Of a stretch of DNA of 64,000 nt, positions 43,371 through 52,065 are shown piece by piece (positions within the stretch are counted from its first letter, which is position 1; the number at the start of each line of letters is the position of its first letter). Under the pieces are notes generated by a model. It did no database searches and had not been told where the DNA came from. It worked only from the letters and a program-made list of their open reading frames with translations. The position numbers and the translations under genes are program-made. This stretch comes from Nocardia anocheti (GTDB lineage: Bacteria > Actinomycetota > Actinomycetes > Mycobacteriales > Mycobacteriaceae): positions 62,001 through 126,000 of the forward strand of contig NZ_JAQQFV010000012.1 in assembly GCF_029675105.1 (NCBI RefSeq), in the 5' to 3' direction.

Positions 43371-44857
43371 CAGAACATCCCGAGTTTCGTCGTCGAATAA
43401 CTCACCAGCAGGTTCTTGGTCTGCTGGTAGTGGCCGAGGGTGCGAGCGTGGTGCTGTCCGGCGGCGTGCGCCGGGTGGGCGTGCGAACAGTTCGTCCAGA
43501 TCTGGGTCGCGTCCAGGCCCTGGGCGAGTCGGTGGGCGGTGGTGATGTCGCGGGTCCATACCCCCGCACCGAGGCCGTGGTGGGTGTCGTTGGCGAGGCG
43601 GACCGCCTGCTCGGCCGTGTCGAAGCGGGTCACCGCGACGACCGGTCCGAGGATCTCCTCCTGGAAGATCCGCATCGTGTTCTCACCCTCGAAGACGGTG
43701 GGTTCGATGTAGTACCCACCGGGCAGTCCGTCGACCTTGCGTGCTTCCCCTCCAGTCAGCACGCGGGCGCCTTCGGCTCTGCCGATGTCCAGATAGGACA
43801 GGATCTTCTCGTACTGATCATTGCCTGCCTGCGCGCCGATCATCGTCTCGGTGTCGAGCGGATGACCGGACACGACGGCCTCGGTGCGGGCGATGCAGCG
43901 GGCGAGGAACTCGTCGTAGATCGAGGAGTGGATCAGCGCGCGTGACGGGCACGTGCACACCTCGCCCTGGTTCAGGGCGAACATCACGAAACCTTCGACG
44001 GCCTTGTCGAGATAGTCGTCGTCGGCGGCCATGACGTCGGGCAGGAAGATGTTGGGGCTCTTGCCCTCGAGCTCGAGCGACACCGGGACCAGGTTCGCCC
44101 CGGCCTCACGCAGGATCGACCGCGCGGTGGCCGTGTCACCGGTGAAGGCGATCTTGGCCACCCCGGGATGACGCGCCAGCGGGGTGCCCGCCTCGGCGCC
44201 GAAGCCGTTGACCACGTTGAGTACGCCCGGCGGCAGCAGATCGGCGACGAGTTCCACGATCAGCAGCAGCGAGGCGGGGGTCTGCTCGGCCGGTTTGACG
44301 ACCACGCAGTTGCCCGCCGCCAGCGCGGGCGCCAGTTTCCCGGCGGCCAGCAGCAGCGGCGAGGTCCACGGCAGAATCAGCCCGACGACGCCGAGCGGTT
44401 CGGGGAAGTGATAGGCGACGGTGTCGGCGTCGATCGGCGAGATCCCGCCCTCCTGGGCGCGCAGCAGCCCGGCGTAGGCGCGGAACTGGTCGACGGCCAA
44501 CGGCAGGTCCACGGTGAGTGTCTCGCGGACGGGTTTGCCGTTGTCCCAGGTCTCGGCCACGGCCAGCGGTTCGATGCTGTTCTCGAGCCGGTCGGCGATC
44601 GTGAGCAGGATGTCGGACCGTTCGGCGACCGAGGTGGCGGCCCACTGCGTGCTGGCCCGGTGCGCGGCCTGGACCGCACGGTCGATGTCGGCGGCGGAGG
44701 AGCGGGCGACGGCGCAGAAGATCTCCCCGTCCACCGGGGAGGTGTTGTCGAAGTACCGGCCTTCGACGGGGGACAGCCACTCGCCCCCGATGAAGTTGTC
44801 GTATCGGGCGGCATAGCTGACTATGCCGGTGTCCGATCCGGGCTTGCCGTAGATCAT
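43370..44857 (-). CDS. Aldehyde dehydrogenase, atypical active site
   Basis: 495 residues; AGGAG at 8 nt. It has the acetaldehyde/ExaC-type ALDH fold: NFIGGEW start, the general base E262 (SLELEGK), the nucleophile C301 (FALNQGEVCTCPSR), and the HYQQTKNLLVSYS end. Three departures from the family are visible. The PWNFP motif reads PWTSP, so the oxyanion Asn is Thr (T165). ELGGK reads ELEGK. The GGYKxSGxGRE segment near the C-terminus is missing, replaced by a shorter GQHHARTLG. Activity may be altered. Its neighbours are DUF779 and a GAF regulator. Confidence 0.88.
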   Translation of the reverse strand: MIYGKPGSDTGIVSYAARYDNFIGGEWLSPVEGRYFDNTSPVDGEIFCAVARSSAADIDRAVQAAHRASTQWAATSVAERSDILLTIADRLENSIEPLAVAETWDNGKPVRETLTVDLPLAVDQFRAYAGLLRAQEGGISPIDADTVAYHFPEPLGVVGLILPWTSPLLLAAGKLAPALAAGNCVVVKPAEQTPASLLLIVELVADLLPPGVLNVVNGFGAEAGTPLARHPGVAKIAFTGDTATARSILREAGANLVPVSLELEGKSPNIFLPDVMAADDDYLDKAVEGFVMFALNQGEVCTCPSRALIHSSIYDEFLARCIARTEAVVSGHPLDTETMIGAQAGNDQYEKILSYLDIGRAEGARVLTGGEARKVDGLPGGYYIEPTVFEGENTMRIFQEEILGPVVAVTRFDTAEQAVRLANDTHHGLGAGVWTRDITTAHRLAQGLDATQIWTNCSHAHPAHAAGQHHARTLGHYQQTKNLLVSYSTTKLGMF

Positions 44858-44944
44858 GCGCCTCGCTCCTCGCGACCTGTGCGTGGTGGCTCACACTATG
44901 GTCGGCGAAGGTTGGTACGAGGTTGGTGACGGTATCCGCGCAGG

Positions 44945-46192
44945 TCAGGACTGGCGCGCGGTGTAGAGCCGGGCGGTGACGACGGCCCGGCGCACGTCGT
45001 CGCGCGGCAGCAGGCGCAGGGCGTGTTCGTGGATGGCGATGTCGCCGGGGCAGCGCTGACCGAAGGCCACCGCGTGCTCGGGCCGATCGCTGGTGAGTAC
45101 CGCGTTGCGGATGCCGACGTCGAGATGTGCGCGCCACTGCTCCACGCCGGGCAGGTCCGAGCCGGGCAGCAGCGGCCCGCGATAGAGCCACAGCGCCGAG
45201 GTGAGGTCGCCGCCCTCGATGGCGGCGAGCAGATCGACCGCGTCGCAAGAGATCGCGCCGGTGAGCATGTAGCGCCGGTTGGCGATCTCGCCGCGCGTGG
45301 CCCGGCGCAGATGCGAGACATCGGCTTTGAGGGTGTTGAGCGACACCCCGCGGTCGCCGTACACCGCCGCGTGTAGCTGTTCGGGCGTGTAACCCTCGGG
45401 CTCGAGGGCCAGCAGCGCCAGGATCTCGAGCTGACGTGGCGGCAACGGAACCGGACGCCCGTCGCGCAACAGCCGTGCGGCACCGAGACATTCGAGTCGC
45501 ACGCCCGGCGCGGGCGCGGGCGCCTCGGCGCGCAGCATGGTCTCCACGGCGGTGACCAGGGCGCGCACCGAGGTCATCACCATCGGATGCGAGCGCTCCC
45601 AGGTAGACGACAGATCCAGCACGCCCACCTGCCGACCGTCGGGTCCGTGGATGGGCGCGGAATAGCAGACCCAGCCGTGCAGGGCGGCGACGAGGTGTTC
45701 GGCGGAGAACACGGTGACGGCCTTGTCGTCGTGCAGCGCCAGCGACAGGCCGTTGGTGCCCATGTGGCTCTCGTCCCACACCCCGCCCGGCGCGAAGTTC
45801 ACCTTCTCGCCCTGGCGGCGCAGCATGCGGTCACCCGCGGTCCACAGGATGGTGCCCGATTCGTCGCTGACCACCGCGAGATAGCCGGATTCCTCGGCCA
45901 TGCCGCGCAATTGGCCCGCCAGCTCGGTGACCGGCCTGCGCAGCGGCGACTCCGACCAGCGGTCGCTGATGTCGTTGAAGCCGGGAGCGACGGTCTGGCC
46001 GGGGTCGACGGTGTGCAGGGAGCGCTGCCAGGACTGGGCGACCTCGGTGCGCACCGGGCCGGTGTCGCGGGGCAGCCGCATCGGCCGCGAGGGCGCCGCG
46101 AGCCGGTTCCACTGCTTCTCCAGGGCGCCACGGTAATCCGAGAGCCGGTCGGGCCGGGACGGTCCCGCGATCGGGTCGTCGTGTGCGCCCAC
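44945..46192 (-). CDS. GAF-domain regulator with winged-helix C-terminus
   Basis: About 415 residues. The GTG at 46192 has AGGGAG 6 nt upstream; another GTG lies at 46198. The first two-thirds contain an AcoR-like GAF sensor (YLAVVSDESGTILWTAGD; WDESHMGTNGLSLALHDDKAVTVFSAEH; VGVLDLSS). The C-terminus is not the usual Fis helix but an OmpR/SARP-like winged helix (LPPRQLEILALLALEPEGYTPEQLHAAVYG; LKADVSHLRR) with a helical tail. It likely activates the downstream aldehyde dehydrogenase-DUF779 pair. Confidence 0.83.
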   Translation of the reverse strand: MGAHDDPIAGPSRPDRLSDYRGALEKQWNRLAAPSRPMRLPRDTGPVRTEVAQSWQRSLHTVDPGQTVAPGFNDISDRWSESPLRRPVTELAGQLRGMAEESGYLAVVSDESGTILWTAGDRMLRRQGEKVNFAPGGVWDESHMGTNGLSLALHDDKAVTVFSAEHLVAALHGWVCYSAPIHGPDGRQVGVLDLSSTWERSHPMVMTSVRALVTAVETMLRAEAPAPAPGVRLECLGAARLLRDGRPVPLPPRQLEILALLALEPEGYTPEQLHAAVYGDRGVSLNTLKADVSHLRRATRGEIANRRYMLTGAISCDAVDLLAAIEGGDLTSALWLYRGPLLPGSDLPGVEQWRAHLDVGIRNAVLTSDRPEHAVAFGQRCPGDIAIHEHALRLLPRDDVRRAVVTARLYTARQS

Positions 46193-46344
46193 GTTCACTC
46201 CCTGCTCGTCGGTGACGCACCGGTCCCGCGGCGAGAACCGGTGTGGCGCTTCCTGTTTATCAGGTGCGTCACTGCCACGCACGCCGTTTGCGGGAGGTCG
46301 TCCGGTACCCGCTGGCGGCGGTGTCGCGGCGCCTCGACAGCGGC

Positions 46345-46665
46345 CTACTTGTTGAGGAACAGCCCGGCGATGTCGGCGTTCTTGATCGGGGTGTCGACAT
46401 TGCGCTGACCCGCGCACAGCAGGTCGACCTGCACGATCATCGAGTCGACGATCGTGCCCGCCGGTTCGTTGTCGGTGCCGTTGCGTTCCTTGATGGCCTT
46501 GGTGATGGTGATCCGCTTGGTGTCGGCGTCCTGGTTGACGTAGTCGCGGCAACTGGTCTCGCCGCCCTGGTTGAGCACGCGCTCCACCTCGGCGCACCCG
46601 CCGGTCAGGGCGGCCAGCACCGCCACGCCCACCGCGACGGCCCCGGTTCGGGTGTTGGCGTGCAT
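46345..46665 (-). CDS. Small lipoprotein
   Basis: 106 residues. The signal peptide ends in a lipobox (L-T-G-G-C, Cys24), so it is lipid-anchored outside the membrane. The mature part has two further Cys (SCRDY, LLCAG) that can pair. Its DxxTKRITITKAIKERNG stretch recalls HdeA-like acid-stress lipoproteins of mycobacteria, a weak resemblance only. The function is unknown. Confidence 0.75.
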   Translation of the reverse strand: MHANTRTGAVAVGVAVLAALTGGCAEVERVLNQGGETSCRDYVNQDADTKRITITKAIKERNGTDNEPAGTIVDSMIVQVDLLCAGQRNVDTPIKNADIAGLFLNK

Positions 46666-46732
46666 GGTTCCTCCTGAGGGGTCCGCCGTGCGCTCGTGCG
46701 CACCGAGTCGGCTACAGCCTAAGTGGCGGGTC

Positions 46733-47887
46733 TCAGGTGCGGTGGATTCGCAGCGGAACCAGTACTTCCTCGGGGGTCAGCGAGCCGTGGTGACCGATCA
46801 TGAGCGTCTGGATCGGCTCGGTGGCCGAACGGATGACGCCCGCGTCGCCGGTGGACAGGACGACCAGGTCGCCGATCCGGGCGGCCGCGTCCGCGCTGAC
46901 GATCGGCCCGAACCAGCCCGCGTCGATCGCCTCGGCGCGGGTGCGCACGACGAACCGGTCGCCGAGCACGCCGCGCCAGGTGTCGAGCACCCGGTCCAGC
47001 GCGCCCGGTTCGGTGTAGACGTGCCGGGCGCGGGGTTCACCGCCCAGGGCGACGACGTCGTCGGACAGGTGCGGGTGGGTGGCGAAGTCGATGCGGTCGA
47101 CGAGTTCGACCATCCCGTGGTCGGCGGTGACGATCAGCGCCGAGCGCGGCGGGAGCACGGCCGCGAGCTCGGCGGCGATGCGGTCGACATTGGCCAGCTC
47201 GAAGCGCCAGGCCCGCGAGGCCGGACCGCGGGCGTGGCCGGTGCTGTCCAGATCCGCGTGATAGGTGTAGACCAGCGTCTTGGGCGCGGAGGTGAGGGCC
47301 TGGGCGACCCCGTCGACCAGATCGCCCACCGAGAACGCGGCCCGGAAACCGCCACCGCGCCAGCCCGCCTTGGTCAGCCCCGAGCCTTCCTGGTACCCGG
47401 GCGCCACCTGGACCGCGGCGATGCCCGCCGCGCTCGCGCGCTCGAAGACGGTGGGACACGGCTGGATTCGTTCCGGCGGGAACGCGGTCATCGCGTCGAC
47501 CTTCGGCCCATCGCCCACGAGCTGCCAGCGCAGCATGTTGAACAGTCGTTCCTCGCCGGGCAGCCGCACCTGGTAGCCGACCACGCCGTGCTCGCCGGGT
47601 GGGACACCGGCGCCGAGTGTGGTCAGGCTGGTGGCGGTGGTGCTCGGGAAGCCGGTGGTCAGGGTGGCTTCGGGCAGGCTCGACAGGAACGGCGCGGCGG
47701 CGGCTTCGGCGGCCAGTGCCCTCGCGCCCAGGCCGTCGACGAGCAGTACGCACACCCGGTCGACATCGAGGTCGAGCCCGACCCGGTCGGTCTCGCCGGG
47801 CGCGCCGAGGCAGGCCAGCACCGAGGGGAGGAGATCGGCGAGGGAGCCCTCGCCGTAACGCGGAATCAGAAGGTGTTCGTCGGTCAC
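46733..47887 (-). CDS. Alkaline phosphatase-superfamily nucleotide pyrophosphatase/phosphodiesterase-like protein
   Basis: 384 residues. The GTG at 47887 overlaps the upstream stop (GTGA). Motifs fit the type I phosphodiesterase/nucleotide pyrophosphatase family: VCVLLVDGLGA (metal Asp), the nucleophile region TTGFPSTTATSLTTLGAG, YTYHADLDSTGHARG, and the metal site VTADHGMVEL. No signal peptide is seen, so it is probably cytoplasmic. The substrate is unknown. Confidence 0.87.
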   Translation of the reverse strand: MTDEHLLIPRYGEGSLADLLPSVLACLGAPGETDRVGLDLDVDRVCVLLVDGLGARALAAEAAAAPFLSSLPEATLTTGFPSTTATSLTTLGAGVPPGEHGVVGYQVRLPGEERLFNMLRWQLVGDGPKVDAMTAFPPERIQPCPTVFERASAAGIAAVQVAPGYQEGSGLTKAGWRGGGFRAAFSVGDLVDGVAQALTSAPKTLVYTYHADLDSTGHARGPASRAWRFELANVDRIAAELAAVLPPRSALIVTADHGMVELVDRIDFATHPHLSDDVVALGGEPRARHVYTEPGALDRVLDTWRGVLGDRFVVRTRAEAIDAGWFGPIVSADAAARIGDLVVLSTGDAGVIRSATEPIQTLMIGHHGSLTPEEVLVPLRIHRT

Positions 47888-48201
47888 GCCTGCCCGGTTT
47901 CGAATCGGCTGATCAGCCCGTCCCGTAGGACGAACCGCCAGGTGGTACGCATCGATCCCCACCGGCTGTTGGTGTAGTCGGCGGTCAGCGCCAGGCCGTC
48001 GTCGTCGACCGATTCGACGACGAGATGCCCGTTGGCGCTGAAGATCTCGGCTTCGGTCCACTGTGCCAGATTGCGTTCGACCCCGTCGTCGGACATGGTC
48101 GCGTCCTCGGTCAGCACACCGTAGAACCGGTCGGTGTCCTGCGTGTTGAGCGCGTCGACGAACGCCTCGACCACCGGGTCGAGTTTCGCGGTGCCAGTCA
48201 T
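47884..48201 (-). CDS. SnoaL/NTF2-like protein
   Basis: 105 residues from the ATG at 48201, with AGGAGG 5 nt upstream. The helix start DPVVEAFVDALNTQDTDRFYGVLTEDATMSDDG and the later beta-strands are typical of the NTF2-like fold (SnoaL or SCP/limonene-hydrolase type). Such proteins bind small hydrophobic ligands. It is coupled to the phosphodiesterase-like gene through GTGA. Confidence 0.83.
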   Translation of the reverse strand: MTGTAKLDPVVEAFVDALNTQDTDRFYGVLTEDATMSDDGVERNLAQWTEAEIFSANGHLVVESVDDDGLALTADYTNSRWGSMRTTWRFVLRDGLISRFETGQA

Positions 48202-48297
48202 TCCGGCCTCCTGGTCGAGTCGAAAACGCATCGGCGGAGCAGTGCTACCCACTCTAGGGGAGCGACCAGGCCGGATGACGGGAATGACGGCGGCGCG

Positions 48298-48921
48298 TCA
48301 GGACTGGGTGGGCGGTGCCGCGACCAGGGCGGTGAACCCCCGCATGATCGCCTCGACCAGGTCGGGGGTGCGGGCGCCGAGCTGGGCGCTGCGGTTGTCC
48401 AGGTGGCCGTCGAGCCACAGCGAGGCCAAGCCGTGCGCGAGCCCCCACCAGGTGATGGCGAGGGTTTCGGCGCGGTCGGCGGGCAGCACGCCCGCGGCCA
48501 CGCCCTCGGTGACGGTGTCGGCCAGGATCTCGAAGGCCGCGTCCCCGGCGGCGTGCGCGTCGGGGTGTTTCTCCGGCTGGGAGAGTTCGGGCCGGAACAT
48601 CAGCCGGAACTGGGCGGGGTGTTCGCGGGAGAAACGGACGTACCCGTCGGCCAGTGCCGTCAGCGCGTCGAGCGGTGAGGTGGACCGCGCCTTGGCCGCG
48701 GCGAGGTCGGCGGCCAGCTGCTGGAAACCGTCGACCGACAGCGCCGAGAGCAGCGCGGCACGGTCGGCGAAGTGGTGATAGGGCGCGCCGCTGCTGACCC
48801 CGGCCTCCCTGGCCACCCGGCGCAGACTCACCGCCGCCAGCCCCTCGGTCTCGATCAGGCGCAGGCAGGCGTCCATCAGCGTGGCCCGCAGGTCGCCGTG
48901 GTGGTACTTGGTGCGCTTCAC
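48298..48921 (-). CDS. TetR-family transcriptional regulator
   Basis: 207 residues. N-terminal HTH: GLAAVSLRRVAREAGVSSGAPYHHFADRAALLSAL. The C-terminal domain, with FRLMFRPELSQ and ITWWGLAHGLASLWLDGHL, is of the WHG type. It diverges from the reductase gene at 49036 across 114 bp holding two palindromic sites, so it probably represses itself and that gene. Confidence 0.9.
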   Translation of the reverse strand: MKRTKYHHGDLRATLMDACLRLIETEGLAAVSLRRVAREAGVSSGAPYHHFADRAALLSALSVDGFQQLAADLAAAKARSTSPLDALTALADGYVRFSREHPAQFRLMFRPELSQPEKHPDAHAAGDAAFEILADTVTEGVAAGVLPADRAETLAITWWGLAHGLASLWLDGHLDNRSAQLGARTPDLVEAIMRGFTALVAAPPTQS

Positions 48922-48971
48922 GCTGCGAGCGTAGGCGAGAGCCCGGACGGAACCGGCACTGGACAGGAAAT

Positions 48972-49006
48972 CTATGCGGTGCTTAGATTATTTGAGCACC
49001 GCTCAG
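48972..49006. promoter_or_regulatory. Double TetR-type operator
   Basis: CTATGC-GGT-GCTTAG (48972-48986) and TTGAGC-ACC-GCTCAG (48992-49006) are two palindromes, each with 5 of 6 arm bases matching. They share the core AGCACCGC in opposite orientation, also visible as GCGGTGCT-N11-AGCACCGC. Centres are 20 bp apart, about two turns, as expected for two repressor dimers. They lie between the divergent TetR and reductase genes. Confidence 0.78.
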
Positions 49007-49035
49007 ATCGACGGTTTCCACGAAGGGTGAACACC

Positions 49036-50094
49036 ATGACCACACGGGTACTCGTCACCGGCGCGACGGGTTTCGTCGCCGGGCACGTCATCGCCGAACT
49101 GCTCGAGCACGGCTACGCCGTGCGGGGGACCGTGCGCGATCTCGCCGCGCACGCCAGCCGCGCCCACCTCACCGAGCTCGCCCGGCGTACCGGCGGCGAG
49201 CTGGATTTCGCCGCCGCCTCGCTCGACGACGACGCGGGCTGGGTCGAGGCGGTGATCGGCTGCGACACCGTCTTCCACGTCGCCTCGCCGTTCCCGTCCG
49301 CACCGCCCGCCCACGAACGCGACCTGATCGAACCGGCGGTCGAGGGCACCGTGCGGGTGCTGCGCGCCGCGGCCCAGGCGGGGGTGCGCCGGGTGGTGCT
49401 CACCTCGTCGGTGGCCGCCGTCGCCTACGGTCACGAGGTCGACGCCGTCCGCACCGAGCGGGACTGGACGGTCCTGGACCGGGCGGCCGCGTATCAGAAG
49501 AGCAAGACCCTGGCCGAACGCGCGGCCTGGGACTTCGTCGAATCACACCGTGGGGCACCGCAACTGGTGGTGCTCAACCCGGGCATGATCCTGGGCCCGT
49601 TGCTCGAGGCCAGGACCAGCACCTCGCACGTGCCGGTGCAGCGGTTGTTGGCGCGGGCGGTGCCGGGATCGGTACGTACCGGCTGGAGCCCCGTCGACGT
49701 CCGCGATCTGGCGGTGGCGCAGCGCCTGGCGATGGAAGTGCCCGCCGCCGAGGGCAATCGCTACATCTGCGCGGGTGAGCCGCTGTGGATGGGAGACCTC
49801 GCGAAGTTGCTGGCCCGCGACTACGCCGAGCAGGGTTTCCGGGTGCCGACCAGGGTGCTGCCCGATGTGCTGATCCGCGTGGTCGCGCTGTTCGACAAGA
49901 GCGTCCGGCTGACGCTGCCCACCCTGGGCCGCACCGAATGCGTCAGCGCCGACAAGGCCCGCCGCGAACTGGGCTGGACGATGCGCCCGATCGAGCAGAC
50001 CGTCCGCGACACCGCCGACAGCCTGATCGCGTTCGGGATCGTCACGGCTCCCGGTGCACGCGCCGCCGGAAAGACGGCCGCGGCGGCCCGCTGA
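49036..50094 (+). CDS. NAD(P)-dependent epimerase/reductase (dihydroflavonol-4-reductase-like)
   Basis: 352 residues. An extended-SDR Rossmann start (RVLVTGATGFVAGHVIAELLEHGY), DTVFHVASPF, a Ser-Ser in VLTSSVAAV and YQKSK as catalytic Tyr/Lys match the dihydroflavonol-reductase/cinnamoyl-reductase-like group. Many bacterial members reduce aldehydes or ketones. The gene is under the double operator and so is probably induced when the TetR ligand appears. It converges with the spermidine-synthase gene, 6 nt apart. Confidence 0.85.
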   Translation: MTTRVLVTGATGFVAGHVIAELLEHGYAVRGTVRDLAAHASRAHLTELARRTGGELDFAAASLDDDAGWVEAVIGCDTVFHVASPFPSAPPAHERDLIEPAVEGTVRVLRAAAQAGVRRVVLTSSVAAVAYGHEVDAVRTERDWTVLDRAAAYQKSKTLAERAAWDFVESHRGAPQLVVLNPGMILGPLLEARTSTSHVPVQRLLARAVPGSVRTGWSPVDVRDLAVAQRLAMEVPAAEGNRYICAGEPLWMGDLAKLLARDYAEQGFRVPTRVLPDVLIRVVALFDKSVRLTLPTLGRTECVSADKARRELGWTMRPIEQTVRDTADSLIAFGIVTAPGARAAGKTAAAAR

Positions 50095-50100
50095 CCGGCG

Positions 50101-51627
50101 TCAGCGCCATTCCTGGCGTTGCAGATCCAGGATCACCGGGCGCACGAGGGTCGAGACCTCGGGGTCGACGGCGCGCCGGTCGGGGGCGAAAACGGTGGCC
50201 GCGGCCAGGGTGCTGTCGTCGAGGGAACGCAGCGGGCCGGGGGTGCGCAGGTCGGGTACCGGGGTGTCGGTGGCGGCGAGCACGAATCCCCAGTCGCCGA
50301 AGCTGGGCACGTCGATGTGATAGGGGGTGGTGCGCAATCCCGCCGCGCGCACGGTGGCGTCGATGGTCCAGAACGAGCGTGGCGCGAAGAAGGGTGAGCC
50401 GGACTGCACCACCATCCGCCCGCCGGGCGCGAGCACGTGCGCGGCCATCGCGTAGAACTCCTGGGAGTACAGCTTGGCGACGGAGGTCTGGTCCGGGTCG
50501 GGCAGGTCGACGATCACGGCGTCGAAAAGCCCTGGCGTGCCGCGCAACCAGGAGAACGCGTCGGCGGTGACCACCCGTACCCGGGGATCGTCGAAGGAGC
50601 GCTCGTTGAGCGAGGTCAGCCGGGTGTCGGTGCGGGCGAGGTCGATCATCGCCGGGTCGAGCTCGACCAGCGTCACCGCTTCGATCTCGGGGTAGCGCAG
50701 GATCTCGCGCAGGGCGAGCCCGTCCCCGCCACCGAGCACCAGCACCGAACGGCGGTTCCCCGCGAGCACAGGATGCACCAGGGCCTCGTGATAGCGGTAC
50801 TCGTCCACCGAGGAGAACTGCAGGCCGCCGTTGAGGAACAGCCGGGTGTCGGTGGTGCCGAAGGGAGAGAACGACTCGGTGAGCACGATCTGCTGATACG
50901 GCGTGCGGGCCTGCCAGACGATCGGATGCGCGAACAGCGCCTGCTGCGCGGTCGCCTCGAACCGGTCGGCGTAGAGGTAGGCGCCGGTGAGGCCGCTCGC
51001 GACCACCAGGGTGGCGGCGACCAGACCGTGCCGCGCGGGGCGGCTCATCCGGTCGCGGAAGAACACGAACGCCAACGCCAGGCCCGCGATCGCGTTCACC
51101 ACACCGACCACCAGGCTGCCGCGGATCTGGCCGAACACCGGCAGCAGCAGGAACGGGAAGGCCAGCCCGCCCAGCAGCGCGCCGACGTAGTCCGCGGCGA
51201 ACAGATCCGCCACGGCACTGCTGGCCTCCTGCTTGCGGATCTGCTGCAACAGCTCCATGAGCAGCGGGATCTCGGCGCCGACCAGCATGCCGATCACCGC
51301 CGCCGCCAGGATCAGGGTGGCGGTGTAGACATTGAGCCAGGCGAAACTGGCGTAGAGCGCGGCGACCGAGAGCCCGCCGATCACCGCCAACGCCAACTCC
51401 ACCGCGACGAACGCGGCGGCGGCGCAGCGGCGCAACGGTTTCGCCGCCAGCGCGCCGACACCCATCGCGCACACCATCACGCTCAGCGTGATCGAGGCCT
51501 GCGCGGCGGTGTCGCCGATCAGGTAGCTGCCCAGCGTCACCAGCGACAGCTCGTACACCAGACCGCAGGCGGCGCAGACGAACACCGTCGCCAGCAGTGC
51601 CGCCCTGGCCAGGCGATGCCGGGGCAT
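50101..51627 (-). CDS. Membrane-fused spermidine synthase-like protein
   Basis: 508 residues. The ATG at 51627 shares its A with the DUF350 stop (TGATG). The N-terminal half has about seven membrane segments. The C-terminal half is a spermidine-synthase domain: VLVLGGGDGLALREILRYPEIEAVTLVELDPAMI, VTADAF and DLPDPDQTSVAKLYSQEFY. It may transfer aminopropyl groups at the membrane or act on another amine. It is last in a three-gene operon with DUF4247 and DUF350. Confidence 0.87.
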   Translation of the reverse strand: MPRHRLARAALLATVFVCAACGLVYELSLVTLGSYLIGDTAAQASITLSVMVCAMGVGALAAKPLRRCAAAAFVAVELALAVIGGLSVAALYASFAWLNVYTATLILAAAVIGMLVGAEIPLLMELLQQIRKQEASSAVADLFAADYVGALLGGLAFPFLLLPVFGQIRGSLVVGVVNAIAGLALAFVFFRDRMSRPARHGLVAATLVVASGLTGAYLYADRFEATAQQALFAHPIVWQARTPYQQIVLTESFSPFGTTDTRLFLNGGLQFSSVDEYRYHEALVHPVLAGNRRSVLVLGGGDGLALREILRYPEIEAVTLVELDPAMIDLARTDTRLTSLNERSFDDPRVRVVTADAFSWLRGTPGLFDAVIVDLPDPDQTSVAKLYSQEFYAMAAHVLAPGGRMVVQSGSPFFAPRSFWTIDATVRAAGLRTTPYHIDVPSFGDWGFVLAATDTPVPDLRTPGPLRSLDDSTLAAATVFAPDRRAVDPEVSTLVRPVILDLQRQEWR

Positions 51628-52052
51628 CAGGTCAGGCCCGCGGCCACCACCAGCGCGACCGCGACGTGCGCCGAGGCCGTCACCCACACCGCCGGATGCG
51701 GTTCCGGATCGGCGACCACGGCCCGGAAGTCACCCGGGGTGAGCGCGTCGAGCAGGACGAACGCCACCGCCATCGCGGCCAGGCCGATCACGCCGTAGAG
51801 GGCGCTGGCCAGCAGCGCCTGCGCGATCCGGCCCTCGGAGGTCCAGATGGCGGCGGCGACGATGATGCCGACGCCGAACAGGTTGGAGGCCAGCAGGATC
51901 GCGGCGTTGCGATTGCGTTCGAGCCAGATCTGGGCGCGCAGGTCACCGGGGGTGAGCAGGTCGACCAGACCGAAACCCACGGCCATCAACACGATTCCCA
52001 CCGCGGAATAGGCGAGCGCGGCGCCCGCGTCCGCCGCCAGGTCGGCGAGCAT
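51627..52052 (-). CDS. DUF350 membrane protein
   Basis: 141 residues; the ATG at 52052 has AAGGAG at 8 nt. It shows four membrane segments in two similar halves (YSAVGIVLMAVGFGLVDLLTPGDL and YGVIGLAAMAVAFVLLDALTPGDF), the DUF350 internal repeat. The function is unknown. It is coupled to the spermidine-synthase-like gene. Confidence 0.87.
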   Translation of the reverse strand: MLADLAADAGAALAYSAVGIVLMAVGFGLVDLLTPGDLRAQIWLERNRNAAILLASNLFGVGIIVAAAIWTSEGRIAQALLASALYGVIGLAAMAVAFVLLDALTPGDFRAVVADPEPHPAVWVTASAHVAVALVVAAGLT

Positions 52053-52065
52053 GAGTGTTCTCCTT

